Position numbers and translations under genes: made by a program. The notes under the pieces are model-generated. The model saw only the letters and a program-made list of their open reading frames with translations, did not search any database and had not been told where the DNA came from. From Bacteroidales bacterium (GTDB lineage Bacteria > Bacteroidota > Bacteroidia > Bacteroidales > JAGONC01): a DNA stretch of 41,978 nt. Positions 8,741-19,573 of the stretch are shown one piece after another (the stretch's first letter is position 1; each line of letters opens with the position of its first letter). The DNA is taken from positions 1 through 41,978 of the forward strand of contig JAGLWB010000283.1 in assembly GCA_023133655.1 (NCBI GenBank), written 5' to 3'.

Positions 8741-9828
8741 TGTTTAATGTTTAACTTGTCGAGTGCCTGCTGGAACTTCCTGGCGTTTTTTTGATGTTGA
8801 CGATTTGATTTAGCGAAGTTATGATATCCGGACAGATCATCTTTAGCACAAAAAAACATAAAGCCGGTATCCTCGAAATCCAAAACTGCATCAATGGAGA
8901 CTATCGATGGTATGCATATGGGGCCGGGGGGAAGCCCGGCATTTTTATATGTGTTGTATGGTGAATCAATTTTTTTGTGTTCGTTAAGTACACGCTTGAT
9001 ATTAAAGTCTCCTAAAGCATAAACAATGGTTGGGTCAGCCTGGAGAAGCCATCTTTTTTTTAGGCGGTTGATATAAACACCGGCAATTAATGGTTTTTCG
9101 TCATCTTTTATCGTTTCCTTTTCAACAATAGAAGCTAAAATAATAACCTCTTCTTTTGTCATTCCTGTCCGGCCTAGCTTTTGCATTCTTTTGGTATTCC
9201 AAAAACGATTGTATTCCTCACCCATTCGTTCAACAAAGTCCCTGGCATCTGTATTCCAGTAAAATTCATAGGTATTTGGAATGAAAATCATGATTGAATT
9301 TTCAGGGGCCAGGTCGAATTGCTTTAAAAATGAAGGATCATCAATAACCTGCATGATCGATGTTGAGTCGGCCTCTATTTGCTTCGCAATTATTTGAGCC
9401 AGTTGATTTTTTGTTCGAATATTGTTAAATAGAACATTAACAGGGGTTTGCATTCCTGATCTAAGCAGATTAATCAGCTCGTTATTTCCAATTTCTTCTT
9501 TTATAATATATCTTCCCGGCTTAACGAGACCCGGATATTTTTTCTTCTTTGCCAGCCATTCAAATGAATTTCTATTTATGATCAGCCCCTGTTCGTATAA
9601 TATATCTTTAACATCATTAAAAGTAGCCCCCGTTGGAATATATATGGAGGTGGTTGTGTTTTCATGAATCCAGACATTTGTTTTCCAGAGAGCTCTGTAT
9701 ATGAGGTATGTGCTTATGCTGCCGGCAATAATTAGTAAAATAATAATATTTCGAAAAATGCGCAGCATTTTTGCTTTTTTCTTTTTTTTAGGCGGCCGCC
9801 CATATTTGGTGTGGTAGAATGCACTCAT
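8737..9828 (-). CDS. mltG: Endolytic murein transglycosylase MltG (YceG-like)
   Basis: Known: a membrane-anchored lytic transglycosylase that cuts nascent peptidoglycan strands and is thought to end their elongation. Seen: 363 residues; a lysine-rich cytoplasmic stretch (KKKKKAK, about 14-20), one transmembrane helix at about 23-45, then the extracytoplasmic YceG domain with catalytic glutamate E236 in ASIVEKET, followed by QADPTIVYALG and the conserved SPYNTY and GLPPGPI segments. It follows the GNAT gene by about 40 nt and overlaps the downstream mutase by ATGA. Grouping with dapF suits a peptidoglycan role. Confidence 0.95.
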   Translation of the reverse strand: MSAFYHTKYGRPPKKKKKAKMLRIFRNIIILLIIAGSISTYLIYRALWKTNVWIHENTTTSIYIPTGATFNDVKDILYEQGLIINRNSFEWLAKKKKYPGLVKPGRYIIKEEIGNNELINLLRSGMQTPVNVLFNNIRTKNQLAQIIAKQIEADSTSIMQVIDDPSFLKQFDLAPENSIMIFIPNTYEFYWNTDARDFVERMGEEYNRFWNTKRMQKLGRTGMTKEEVIILASIVEKETIKDDEKPLIAGVYINRLKKRWLLQADPTIVYALGDFNIKRVLNEHKKIDSPYNTYKNAGLPPGPICIPSIVSIDAVLDFEDTGFMFFCAKDDLSGYHNFAKSNRQHQKNARKFQQALDKLNIKQ

Positions 9829-9843
9829 TTGTTGCTCGTTTTT

Positions 9844-9885
9844 TGTATTACAAATTACGCATTATGTATTATTTATCATTTATTA
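9844..9885. repeat. Degenerate heptamer array (nnnATTA type) crossing the 3' end of the GNAT gene
   Basis: Six 7-bp units in phase: TGTATTA twice, plus CAAATTA, CGCATTA, TTTATCA and TTTATTA. It fills the gap between mltG and the acetyltransferase and continues across that gene's stop codon (9869-9871), so its last few codons lie in the array. Confidence 0.7.
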
Positions 9886-10399
9886 GTTGTAGTAAATACT
9901 CATCAACCCATCTGTTCTTCACTGATAACCACTCTTTTTTTAAGCCAACCTCCTTAAAGTTGAATTTTTTAAAAAGATGAAGGCTTTTTTTGTTTTCTGC
10001 ATCAATGTTGCAGTACAATTGATGTAGCTGTAGTGTGTTAAAAGCAAAATCAATCAGTAATTCCATTGCTTCAGAGGCATAGCCCTTATTACTCATTTCT
10101 TCTCTAATTAATATGCCTACTCCAGCTCTCATATGTGTTGGCTCAAAGTCAAAAAGATCAATAGTGCCAATCGTTACAATTTTATTTTTAATATGAAGAT
10201 CGATCATTAATCTCAGCTGCTTAGTTGAATAAATATCGAGCTGAGTATTCATGACATATTGCTCAATAGCAAACCTTGAAAATGGCATAATGGTATTGCT
10301 TACCTGCCATATGGAAGTGTCATTTTCCCATTTGAAAAGCAGTTCTGCATCTGCCGGTTCGGGTGCCCGTAAAGAAATATGTTTTCCAATCATCCCCAA
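9869..10399 (-). CDS. GNAT-family N-acetyltransferase (RimJ/RimL-like)
   Basis: Known: GNAT enzymes move acetyl groups from acetyl-CoA to amines; the RimJ/RimL branch acts on protein N-termini or small molecules. Seen: 176 residues beginning with the branch-typical ISLRAPEPADAELLFKWEND, an acetyl-CoA loop region around EEMSNKGYASEAM (about 109-121), and the usual C-terminal LYCNIDAENKKSLHLFKKFNF. Substrate unknown. It lies 24 nt after dapF and about 40 nt before mltG in the same operon. Its last residues are encoded by a heptamer repeat array, so the C-terminus is probably not functionally constrained. Confidence 0.88.
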   Translation of the reverse strand: MGMIGKHISLRAPEPADAELLFKWENDTSIWQVSNTIMPFSRFAIEQYVMNTQLDIYSTKQLRLMIDLHIKNKIVTIGTIDLFDFEPTHMRAGVGILIREEMSNKGYASEAMELLIDFAFNTLQLHQLYCNIDAENKKSLHLFKKFNFKEVGLKKEWLSVKNRWVDEYLLQLINDK

Positions 10400-10423
10400 T
10401 TCAGATCTAAAATAGTTAATCTT

Positions 10424-11221
10424 TTAATTGTTAATCGATATCTCTCCTTTATAAACAAAGGTAGCCGGCCCTGTAAGCTTTATGTCACTGAAGGATAGAT
10501 TGGTGTTGCGTTTAAACTGAACCTTCAGGTCACCACCTCGTGTTCTGACAAGGTGCTGCTTTATACTTTTTTCTCCCGATATTGAGGCTGCCAGGGCTGA
10601 AGCTATTATACCTGTTCCGCATGATAATGTTTCATTTTCTACTCCTCTTTCATAAGTGCGAACGAAAAGGATTTTTTTTGATTGTTTTACGAAATTAACA
10701 TTCATACCTTTTTCCTTAAACTTAGGACTGTATCTGATTTTGCTTCCTTCGTTGTTAACATTCATTGATTCAATATCATCAACAAACCTGACATAGTGTG
10801 GCGATCCGGTATCTAACAGTATAAATCCCTGGTTGATATCAATGTTTGATACATTATTCATTTTTATTTCTATCATGTATACATTTTCTTTTTTTTCCAA
10901 CACCCTGGCTGTATGTTCTCCATCATATGCGATAAACCTGACCTGCTTGCCCGTTAATCCTAAAGAATATGCAAAAGCTGTGATGCAGCGGCCGCCGTTG
11001 CCACACATTGAACCCTCTTTACCATCTGCATTAAAATATGTCATCCTAAAATCAAATCCCTCTTCTTCTGATAACAAAATAAGGCCATCGGCACCAATTC
11101 CAAATTTTCTGTCACAAAGAAACCGGATAACTTTCTCATCTTTATTAAAGAAATCGGTTCGATTATCGATAATGACAAAATCATTACCGGTACCTTCATA
11201 TTTTGAAAAAAATAATTTCAT
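10424..11221 (-). CDS. dapF: Diaminopimelate epimerase
   Basis: Known: converts LL- to meso-diaminopimelate for lysine and peptidoglycan synthesis by a two-cysteine acid/base mechanism. Seen: 265 residues; both catalytic cysteines are present, C73 in MCGNGGRC and C201 in LSCGTGI; the N-terminal KYEGTGNDF substrate motif is intact. It is the first gene of the leftward operon dapF-GNAT-mltG-mutase and has a good Bacteroidota promoter 40-70 bp upstream. Confidence 0.97.
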   Translation of the reverse strand: MKLFFSKYEGTGNDFVIIDNRTDFFNKDEKVIRFLCDRKFGIGADGLILLSEEEGFDFRMTYFNADGKEGSMCGNGGRCITAFAYSLGLTGKQVRFIAYDGEHTARVLEKKENVYMIEIKMNNVSNIDINQGFILLDTGSPHYVRFVDDIESMNVNNEGSKIRYSPKFKEKGMNVNFVKQSKKILFVRTYERGVENETLSCGTGIIASALAASISGEKSIKQHLVRTRGGDLKVQFKRNTNLSFSDIKLTGPATFVYKGEISINN

Positions 11222-11260
11222 CCTTGTTCTTAGGCTCCTATGACTTCGGTTGTGAATTTA

Positions 11261-11291
11261 CAAAAATAAACATAATGTCACAATATCCCAA
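11261..11291 (-). promoter_or_regulatory. Putative promoter of the dapF operon
   Basis: Read on the minus strand: TTG at 11291-11289, a 20-bp spacer, then TATTTTTG (11268-11261), an exact TAnnTTTG box. Predicted start of transcription is near 11254, giving a leader of about 33 nt. Confidence 0.6.
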
Positions 11292-11457
11292 CTAAGAGGT
11301 TTGCCCGTTATTATCCGTGCTATTTTGTCACCTTATTTTTAATTAATAATTTTTAACAGCAAATGAATAATTTAATCGATCACTGAAGCGTTTCAGTGGG
11401 ATGTATAGAAAATAAAGACAAGATTAGGGAGGCGTGATACGTTTTAGGCTTTTTAAT

Positions 11458-11477
11458 CCCCGCCTTTCAAGGCGGGG
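11458..11477. repeat. REP-like palindrome CCCCGCCTT/AAGGCGGGG
   Basis: A perfect 9-bp inverted repeat with a 2-nt TC loop, strongly GC-rich within A/T-rich surroundings. T-rich DNA lies on both sides but no clean U-tract follows directly, so it reads as a repetitive extragenic palindrome rather than a terminator. Its architecture matches the hairpin at 38078-38097. Confidence 0.75.
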
Positions 11478-11587
11478 CTATTGATAGCTTTTTACATAAA
11501 GTTTATGAATTAAGGAAGGTTAGGTATAATAATTGCAGTTGTAAAACAAAATTAAGATTTAGTTGTTAATATAATGAGGATAGAGTT

Positions 11588-13057
11588 ATGAAAAAGTTAT
11601 TTGGTTTTATTGGAGCTGCCCTGTTAGGTGCGGTTATTGCTTTGTTAATTTTTAAAGCAATACAAAGTGATGAAAAGGCATTACCCACTTTTGTTAATAG
11701 TCAACCATACCCCTTACCTGTTCATTATGTGGATCAAAATATTCATGCCGGACCGCAGATGTTGACTGATTTCACCGTTGCTGCTGATAAAACCATTCAT
11801 GCTGTGGTGCATATCAAAACCGAGTACAAAAGAAAAAGCAGCAATTACGATTATTATTTTGACTGGCGTGACTTTTTTGGTGATCCGCGGCAGGATGATA
11901 CAAGGCCGGCGTATGTTTCTGCTGGCTCAGGTGTTATTATTTCAGAAGATGGATATATTGTAACCAATAATCATGTTATTGAAGAGGCCGATAGAATCGA
12001 AGTTACGTTGAACAACAAGCGAACGTATGAAGCTTCGATCATTGGAACTGATCCATCCACAGATCTTGCACTGATTAAAATTGACTGTACAGAATTGCCT
12101 TTTATTGAATATGGTGATTCGGATGACCTTAAAATAGGTGAGTGGGTACTGGCAGTTGGTAATCCATTTAACCTGACTTCAACTGTTACTGCAGGGATCG
12201 TAAGCGCTAAAGCAAGAAATATTAATATTCTTCAAACACGGGATAACAGTTCTGCGATTGAATCATTTATTCAAACAGATGCCGCTGTAAACAGAGGAAA
12301 CAGTGGTGGTGCACTGGTTAACACCCGGGGTGAATTAGTTGGGATAAATGCAGCCATTGCTTCAGGAACTGGTTTTTATTCTGGTTATTCTTTTGCTATA
12401 CCTGTAAATATTCTGAAAAAAGTTGTTAGAGACCTCATGGAATTTGGAATAGCTCAAAGGGCGATGATTGGTGTGCAAATCAGGGACCTTGATAGTGAAC
12501 TGGCTGATGAATTGGGAATAAATGAGGTGAAAGGTGTTTATGTTGCAGGGTTGACCACAAATGGCTCGGCAAAAGAAGCCGGAATTACAGTGGGTGATAT
12601 AATTGTTGGTATTGATAATGCAAAGATCAACAGCACATCTGAGTTGCTTGAAGCAGTTGGGCAGAGACGCCCTGGTGATGATGTTCTCATCACCGTGAAT
12701 CGAAATAACAAAAAAGAATACATTCAATTAACGCTTAAGAATATTGACGGGACAACTGAGATAGTTCAAAATAATTTTGAAAATTATTTTTCAATGCTTG
12801 GTGCAACTTTTGAACCTGCCGACAAGGATGAATTGAGTCGATTACATATAGATTATGGAATAAAAGTTGTAGGCCTTGAAAATGGTAAATTATATGCCAC
12901 AGGTATTCGGAAAGGTTTAATAATAACAAAAATTGATAAAGCCCCAATAAGAACAGTCACCGATATTAAAGATGCATTTAAAGATGTTTCGGGTGGCATA
13001 CTTATTGAAGGTGTTTACCCTGATGGCATGAGGGCTTACTATGGAATTGGCTTCTGA
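11588..13057 (+). CDS. htrA: HtrA/Deg-family periplasmic serine protease with two PDZ domains
   Basis: Known: Deg/HtrA proteases degrade or refold damaged periplasmic proteins. Seen: 489 residues; an N-terminal hydrophobic segment at about 5-25 (signal peptide or anchor), a trypsin-like domain with catalytic H129 (NNHVIE), D159 (STDLALIK) and S239 (GNSGGAL), PDZ1 from about 295 to 385 and a divergent PDZ2 to the C-terminus. The ATG at 11588 has a weak GAGG nine bases upstream. It stands upstream of rpoD but is separated by about 140 bp containing the rpoD promoter. Strong family call; DegP versus DegQ cannot be separated. Confidence 0.95.
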   Translation: MKKLFGFIGAALLGAVIALLIFKAIQSDEKALPTFVNSQPYPLPVHYVDQNIHAGPQMLTDFTVAADKTIHAVVHIKTEYKRKSSNYDYYFDWRDFFGDPRQDDTRPAYVSAGSGVIISEDGYIVTNNHVIEEADRIEVTLNNKRTYEASIIGTDPSTDLALIKIDCTELPFIEYGDSDDLKIGEWVLAVGNPFNLTSTVTAGIVSAKARNINILQTRDNSSAIESFIQTDAAVNRGNSGGALVNTRGELVGINAAIASGTGFYSGYSFAIPVNILKKVVRDLMEFGIAQRAMIGVQIRDLDSELADELGINEVKGVYVAGLTTNGSAKEAGITVGDIIVGIDNAKINSTSELLEAVGQRRPGDDVLITVNRNNKKEYIQLTLKNIDGTTEIVQNNFENYFSMLGATFEPADKDELSRLHIDYGIKVVGLENGKLYATGIRKGLIITKIDKAPIRTVTDIKDAFKDVSGGILIEGVYPDGMRAYYGIGF

Positions 13058-13103
13058 TTTTTTTTGGCTCAGTAATTATTCTTGAATTATTTTGCTTTAT
13101 TAT

Positions 13104-13134
13104 TTTGAAGTAAGCATAAAATTTTGTATTTTTG
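13104..13134 (+). promoter_or_regulatory. Promoter of the primary sigma factor gene
   Basis: TTTG (13104-13107), 19-bp spacer, TATTTTTG (13127-13134): a full match to the Bacteroidota -33/-7 consensus. Predicted transcription start is near 13141, giving a leader of about 58 nt to the ATG at 13199, preceded by the purine-rich GGGAGGAAAAC. Confidence 0.7.
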
Positions 13135-13198
13135 TATCAGTTAATCCATATTTCTACATATCTGATACTCAAATGATTAAGTTTCCGGGAGGAAAACA

Positions 13199-14065
13199 AT
13201 GAGACAACTAAAAATAACAAAATCAATAACGAATCGCGAAACTGCTTCTCTTGACAAGTATCTTCAGGATATTGGAAAAGAAGAGTTAATTACAGCTGAG
13301 CAAGAGGTGTATCTGGCTCAAAAAATTAAAACCGGGGATCAGGATGCTCTTGAAAAATTGACCAAAGCAAATTTAAGGTTTGTTGTGTCGGTTGCTAAGC
13401 AGTATCAAAATAAAGGATTAAGCTTACCAGACTTAATTAATGAAGGAAATTTGGGCTTGATTAAAGCAGCAAGACGTTTTGATGAGACCCGTGGATTTAA
13501 ATTCATTTCTTATGCGGTTTGGTGGATCAGGCAGTCAATACTCCAGGCACTTGCCGAGCAGTCGCGTATTGTAAGATTGCCTCTTAATCAGGTTGGATCA
13601 TTAAATAAAATTAAAAAGGCATCATCAAAGTTGGAACAGCGCTTCGAAAGAGTCCCTTCGGTTGATGAAATAGCTGAATCCCTTGAAGTGCCCGAATATA
13701 AAATTAAGGCAGTGATGAAGATAGGGAAGAGGACTATTTCTATGGATGCTCCTTTAGCCCAGGATGAAGATGTAAAATTTTTGGACGTCTATTCGAATGA
13801 TGAAAACCCAGCGACCGATCAGGAACTGATAAGGCAATCACTTGCAAAAGAAATCCAGCGTTCCCTTGCCACACTTTCTGAAAAGGAAAGAAATGTCATC
13901 AACCTTTACTATGGAATAGGAATGAGCTATGGTTTAACCCTGGAAGAGATTGGCGCTAAGTTTAATCTCACGAGGGAAAGAGTAAGGCAAATTAGGGAAA
14001 AAGCCATCAGAAGATTAAAGCATGCCTCAAGAAGCAAACTTCTAAAAGCCTATCTTGGACAGTAA
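13199..14065 (+). CDS. rpoD: Primary RNA polymerase sigma factor (RpoD/SigA, short Bacteroidota type)
   Basis: Known: the housekeeping sigma-70 factor that recognises TTTG/TAnnTTTG promoters in this phylum. Seen: 288 residues, lacking the long region 1.1 and non-conserved insert of E. coli RpoD, as usual in Bacteroidota. Region 1.2 DKYLQDIGK at about 19-27; region 2 from [10 protein letters not shown] to [10 protein letters not shown]; region 3 with [11 protein letters not shown]; region 4 with [29 protein letters not shown]. It begins after a consensus promoter and ends with an intrinsic terminator, so it is probably transcribed alone. Confidence 0.97.
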   Translation: MRQLKITKSITNRETASLDKYLQDIGKEELITAEQEVYLAQKIKTGDQDALEKLTKANLRFVVSVAKQYQNKGLSLPDLINEGNLGLIKAARRFDETRGFKFISYAVWWIRQSILQALAEQSRIVRLPLNQVGSLNKIKKASSKLEQRFERVPSVDEIAESLEVPEYKIKAVMKIGKRTISMDAPLAQDEDVKFLDVYSNDENPATDQELIRQSLAKEIQRSLATLSEKERNVINLYYGIGMSYGLTLEEIGAKFNLTRERVRQIREKAIRRLKHASRSKLLKAYLGQ

Positions 14066-14102
14066 GAAGTTGATTGTTTATAATTTGTGTAAAAAAAATC
14101 TG

Positions 14103-14141
14103 GGATTACCTCGAGTGAATTTTGAGGTAATCCTTTTTTTT
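14103..14141 (+). terminator. Intrinsic terminator after rpoD
   Basis: GGATTACCTC (14103-14112) pairs with GAGGTAATCC (14124-14133) over 10 bp with an 11-nt loop, followed by a run of eight T. An A-run lies on the upstream side. The -33 element of the next promoter overlaps its 3' arm. Confidence 0.9.
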
Positions 14142-14152
14142 AAATATATTTG
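14121..14152 (+). promoter_or_regulatory. Promoter of the GAPDH-pyrG unit
   Basis: TTTG (14121-14124), 20-bp spacer, TATATTTG (14145-14152). Predicted transcription start near 14158. This places the alternative TTG start at 14150 upstream of the transcript and supports the ATG at 14243. Confidence 0.65.
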
Positions 14153-14242
14153 CCAACATCACTTTTGAAGAAAAAAAGGAAAATTTATTATTCCCATAAG
14201 CGCCTAACATTATTTTTTTCATTTTTTAAAAAAAGTAACCAA

Positions 14243-17352
<3,110 letters not shown>

Positions 17353-17404
17353 TGGTTAATTCAATTCAGTAGAAATAATAATACTTAAATAGAGACATTT
17401 CTAT

Positions 17405-17412
17405 TATCTTTG
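17405..17412 (+). promoter_or_regulatory. Putative -7 box (TATCTTTG) for yidC
   Basis: Exact TAnnTTTG match 37 bp before the yidC ATG, predicted transcription start near 17419. The -33 region is weak. Confidence 0.5.
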
Positions 17413-17448
17413 CCCAGCTTTTTATAAATTTAATATAATTTGTAAGTG

Positions 17449-19389
17449 ATGAATCGAAATACGATCATTGGATTGGTACTTGTATTTGGCTTGATGATAG
17501 CCTATAGTTACTTAACGAAGCCATCAAAAGAAGAACTCGCACAGAGAAAATGGGAACAGGATTCTATCTCCCTTGTGCAAATGTACAAACAAGACTCAAT
17601 TAGGATAGCTGAAGCTACGATAAAAGCTGAAGAAGAAAAAAGAAAAGGGTTACAGGGTACAAGTGTTACTCAATTGGCAACCCCCTCAGCAGAAGAAACC
17701 AAAGCGGTCGACAGAGATATTTTTGGCGTTTTTGCTAATAGCGCTCAGGGTGAGCAAAAAAGCTATTTCATAGAGAGTGATCTGATGAAATTGGAAATAT
17801 CCTCATTGGGCGGTAAAATTATTTCTGTTGAGCTTAAGGAATACAAGACTTATGATACGCTCCCGCTGATACTCTTTGACCCGGAGTCGGTTGAGTTTGG
17901 GTTTTCATTCTTTTCCAATAACCGGATTATCAATACAGATCAACTTTATTTTGAACCATTCTGGTATCAATTAAGCCAACAGGGTAAGGACCATTTATCC
18001 GTTCAAGGGGCAAACAGGCTTCAATTTGGTATGCGGATGTATACCAGCCTGGTTGATTCAATTATGAATCCGGATCAGTATGTTGAATACCTATACACTG
18101 TAACTGGTGATAACTACATGATTGATCTGACCGTTAATCTAATTGGTATGGAAGAGGTAATTGCTTCAAATACCAGATTCCTTGATTTTATTTGGAATGC
18201 AGAAATGAACAGGATGGAGAGAGGCGTTGACAGATTTAATGGTTCGACAATTTATTATAAATATGTTAATGATGATGTTGACTATCTTTCTGAAACGAAA
18301 GATGATGATGAGTCATTAAAGACAAGGGTTAAATGGATCTCTTTTAAGCAACGATTTTTTAGTTCGGCATTGATTGCAAAGGATTATTTTACCAATGTTG
18401 AGATAAAAACCTTTACCAATCCTGAGAAAGAAGGAACAGGCAGGTATTTAAAATCAATGGGATCACAGTTAGGCATTCCATATAACTTTACAGCCACCGA
18501 ATCAATTCCCTTTAGCTTTTATTTTGGCCCGCTGAAATTTAAAACCCTAACAAAGTATGACCTTGACCTTGAGCGACAAATTCCTTTAGGGTGGAGCTTT
18601 TTTCTTTTGGCATGGGTCAACAGATTTGCGGTTATTCCTGTTTTTGATTTTCTTAGTGGCTTTGGATGGAATTATGGTATTATTATACTGGTATTAACCA
18701 TTCTCTTGAAGCTTGTTTTGTTTCCGATCGCTTATAAAACTTACATGTCGCAGGCAAAAATGCGTGTTTTGAAGCCGGAAATAGAGGAGATCACTGCCAA
18801 ATTTCCAAAGAAAGAAGATGCCATGAAGAAGCAAAAGGCTACTATGGCCCTTTACAAACAAGCTGGGGTTAATCCGATGGCCGGTTGTGTGCCCATGTTG
18901 CTTCAATTCCCGATATTGATTGCCTTGTTTCGATTTTTCCCGTCATCTATTGAACTTCGGCAAGAGTCGTTTTTGTGGGCAACTGACTTGTCAACATACG
19001 ACTCTATTCTGAATCTTCCCTGGGATATTCCTTTTTATGGAGATCATGTTAGTTTATTTACAATACTGATGACAGTCTCCACCCTCATTTATACCAAGCT
19101 CAATAATCAAATGATGTCAGGACAGCAACAGGTGCAGGGTATGAAAACCATGATGTATATGATGCCAATTATGTTCCTTGGTTTCTTTAATAGTTATGCT
19201 TCTGCCCTGAGTTACTATTATCTGCTGGCCAACCTGATTACATTTGCTCAAATGTTTGTATTCAGAAAAGTTATTGATGAAGATAAGATCAGGTTGAAAA
19301 TACAGGTGAACAAGAAAAAGCCAAAGAAAAAGTCTGGTTTCCAGAAGCGTCTTGAAGATATGGCAAAACAAAAGGGATATAAAAAATAA
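17449..19389 (+). CDS. yidC: Membrane protein insertase YidC
   Basis: Known: inserts and folds inner-membrane proteins, alone or with Sec. Seen: 646 residues. N-terminal transmembrane helix at about 5-20 (NTIIGLVLVFGLMIAYSYL), a charged linker, a large periplasmic beta domain to about 360, then a five-helix insertase core including YGIIILVLTILLKLVLFPIAYKTY, the cytoplasmic coiled hairpin (KPEIEEITAKFPKKED) and NPMAGCVPMLLQFPI. The tail is lysine-rich (KKKPKKKSG), as expected for ribosome contact. ATG 17449 is preferred to the GTG immediately before it. Confidence 0.97.
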   Translation: MNRNTIIGLVLVFGLMIAYSYLTKPSKEELAQRKWEQDSISLVQMYKQDSIRIAEATIKAEEEKRKGLQGTSVTQLATPSAEETKAVDRDIFGVFANSAQGEQKSYFIESDLMKLEISSLGGKIISVELKEYKTYDTLPLILFDPESVEFGFSFFSNNRIINTDQLYFEPFWYQLSQQGKDHLSVQGANRLQFGMRMYTSLVDSIMNPDQYVEYLYTVTGDNYMIDLTVNLIGMEEVIASNTRFLDFIWNAEMNRMERGVDRFNGSTIYYKYVNDDVDYLSETKDDDESLKTRVKWISFKQRFFSSALIAKDYFTNVEIKTFTNPEKEGTGRYLKSMGSQLGIPYNFTATESIPFSFYFGPLKFKTLTKYDLDLERQIPLGWSFFLLAWVNRFAVIPVFDFLSGFGWNYGIIILVLTILLKLVLFPIAYKTYMSQAKMRVLKPEIEEITAKFPKKEDAMKKQKATMALYKQAGVNPMAGCVPMLLQFPILIALFRFFPSSIELRQESFLWATDLSTYDSILNLPWDIPFYGDHVSLFTILMTVSTLIYTKLNNQMMSGQQQVQGMKTMMYMMPIMFLGFFNSYASALSYYYLLANLITFAQMFVFRKVIDEDKIRLKIQVNKKKPKKKSGFQKRLEDMAKQKGYKK

Positions 19390-19446
19390 ATCGCTTTTGA
19401 AATGAAAAAATCATAGAAAACACTAATTTTTTTCAAAAAAAAATAA

Positions 19447-19454
19447 TACTTTTG
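19447..19454 (+). promoter_or_regulatory. Putative -7 box (TACTTTTG) for rpsA
   Basis: Exact TAnnTTTG match; transcription would start near 19461 and give a leader of about 113 nt. The -33 region is only a T-run. Confidence 0.5.
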
Positions 19455-19540
19455 CAGCCCGAAATTCAAAAGGATGAATTTTGTGACAGTTTAGGATACT
19501 TTATTTCCTGAAAATTTGATAATTAACTTAGTATTAACCC

Positions 19541-19558
19541 GTTTCGGAATGCCGGAAC
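19541..19558 (+). promoter_or_regulatory. Hairpin in the rpsA leader, possible S1 autoregulatory site
   Basis: GTTTCGG pairs with CCGGAAC over 7 bp (one G-U) with an AATG loop, ending 15 nt before the ATG and adjoining the purine-rich AAAGGA. S1 is known to repress its own translation in enterobacteria; that this hairpin does so here is only inference. Confidence 0.4.
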
Positions 19559-19573
19559 ACAAAGGATTTTTAA

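Larger units (their letters stand above)
11222..11587. other. Intergenic region between divergent dapF and htrA
   Basis: 366 bp of A/T-rich DNA. It holds the dapF promoter and a REP-like hairpin at 11458-11477. I could not find a convincing TAnnTTTG box for htrA, which may use another sigma factor. No small gene is evident. Confidence 0.6.

Noticed and set aside
11458-11477. Intrinsic terminator
   Set aside because: The stem is strong but no immediate T-run follows on either strand, and it lies between divergent genes, where no transcript needs to end.
14150-14242. TTG-started N-terminal extension of the GAPDH frame
   Set aside because: It overlaps the -7 box of a good promoter and translates to a Lys/Phe/Ser-rich stretch with no family similarity; ATG 14243 is better.
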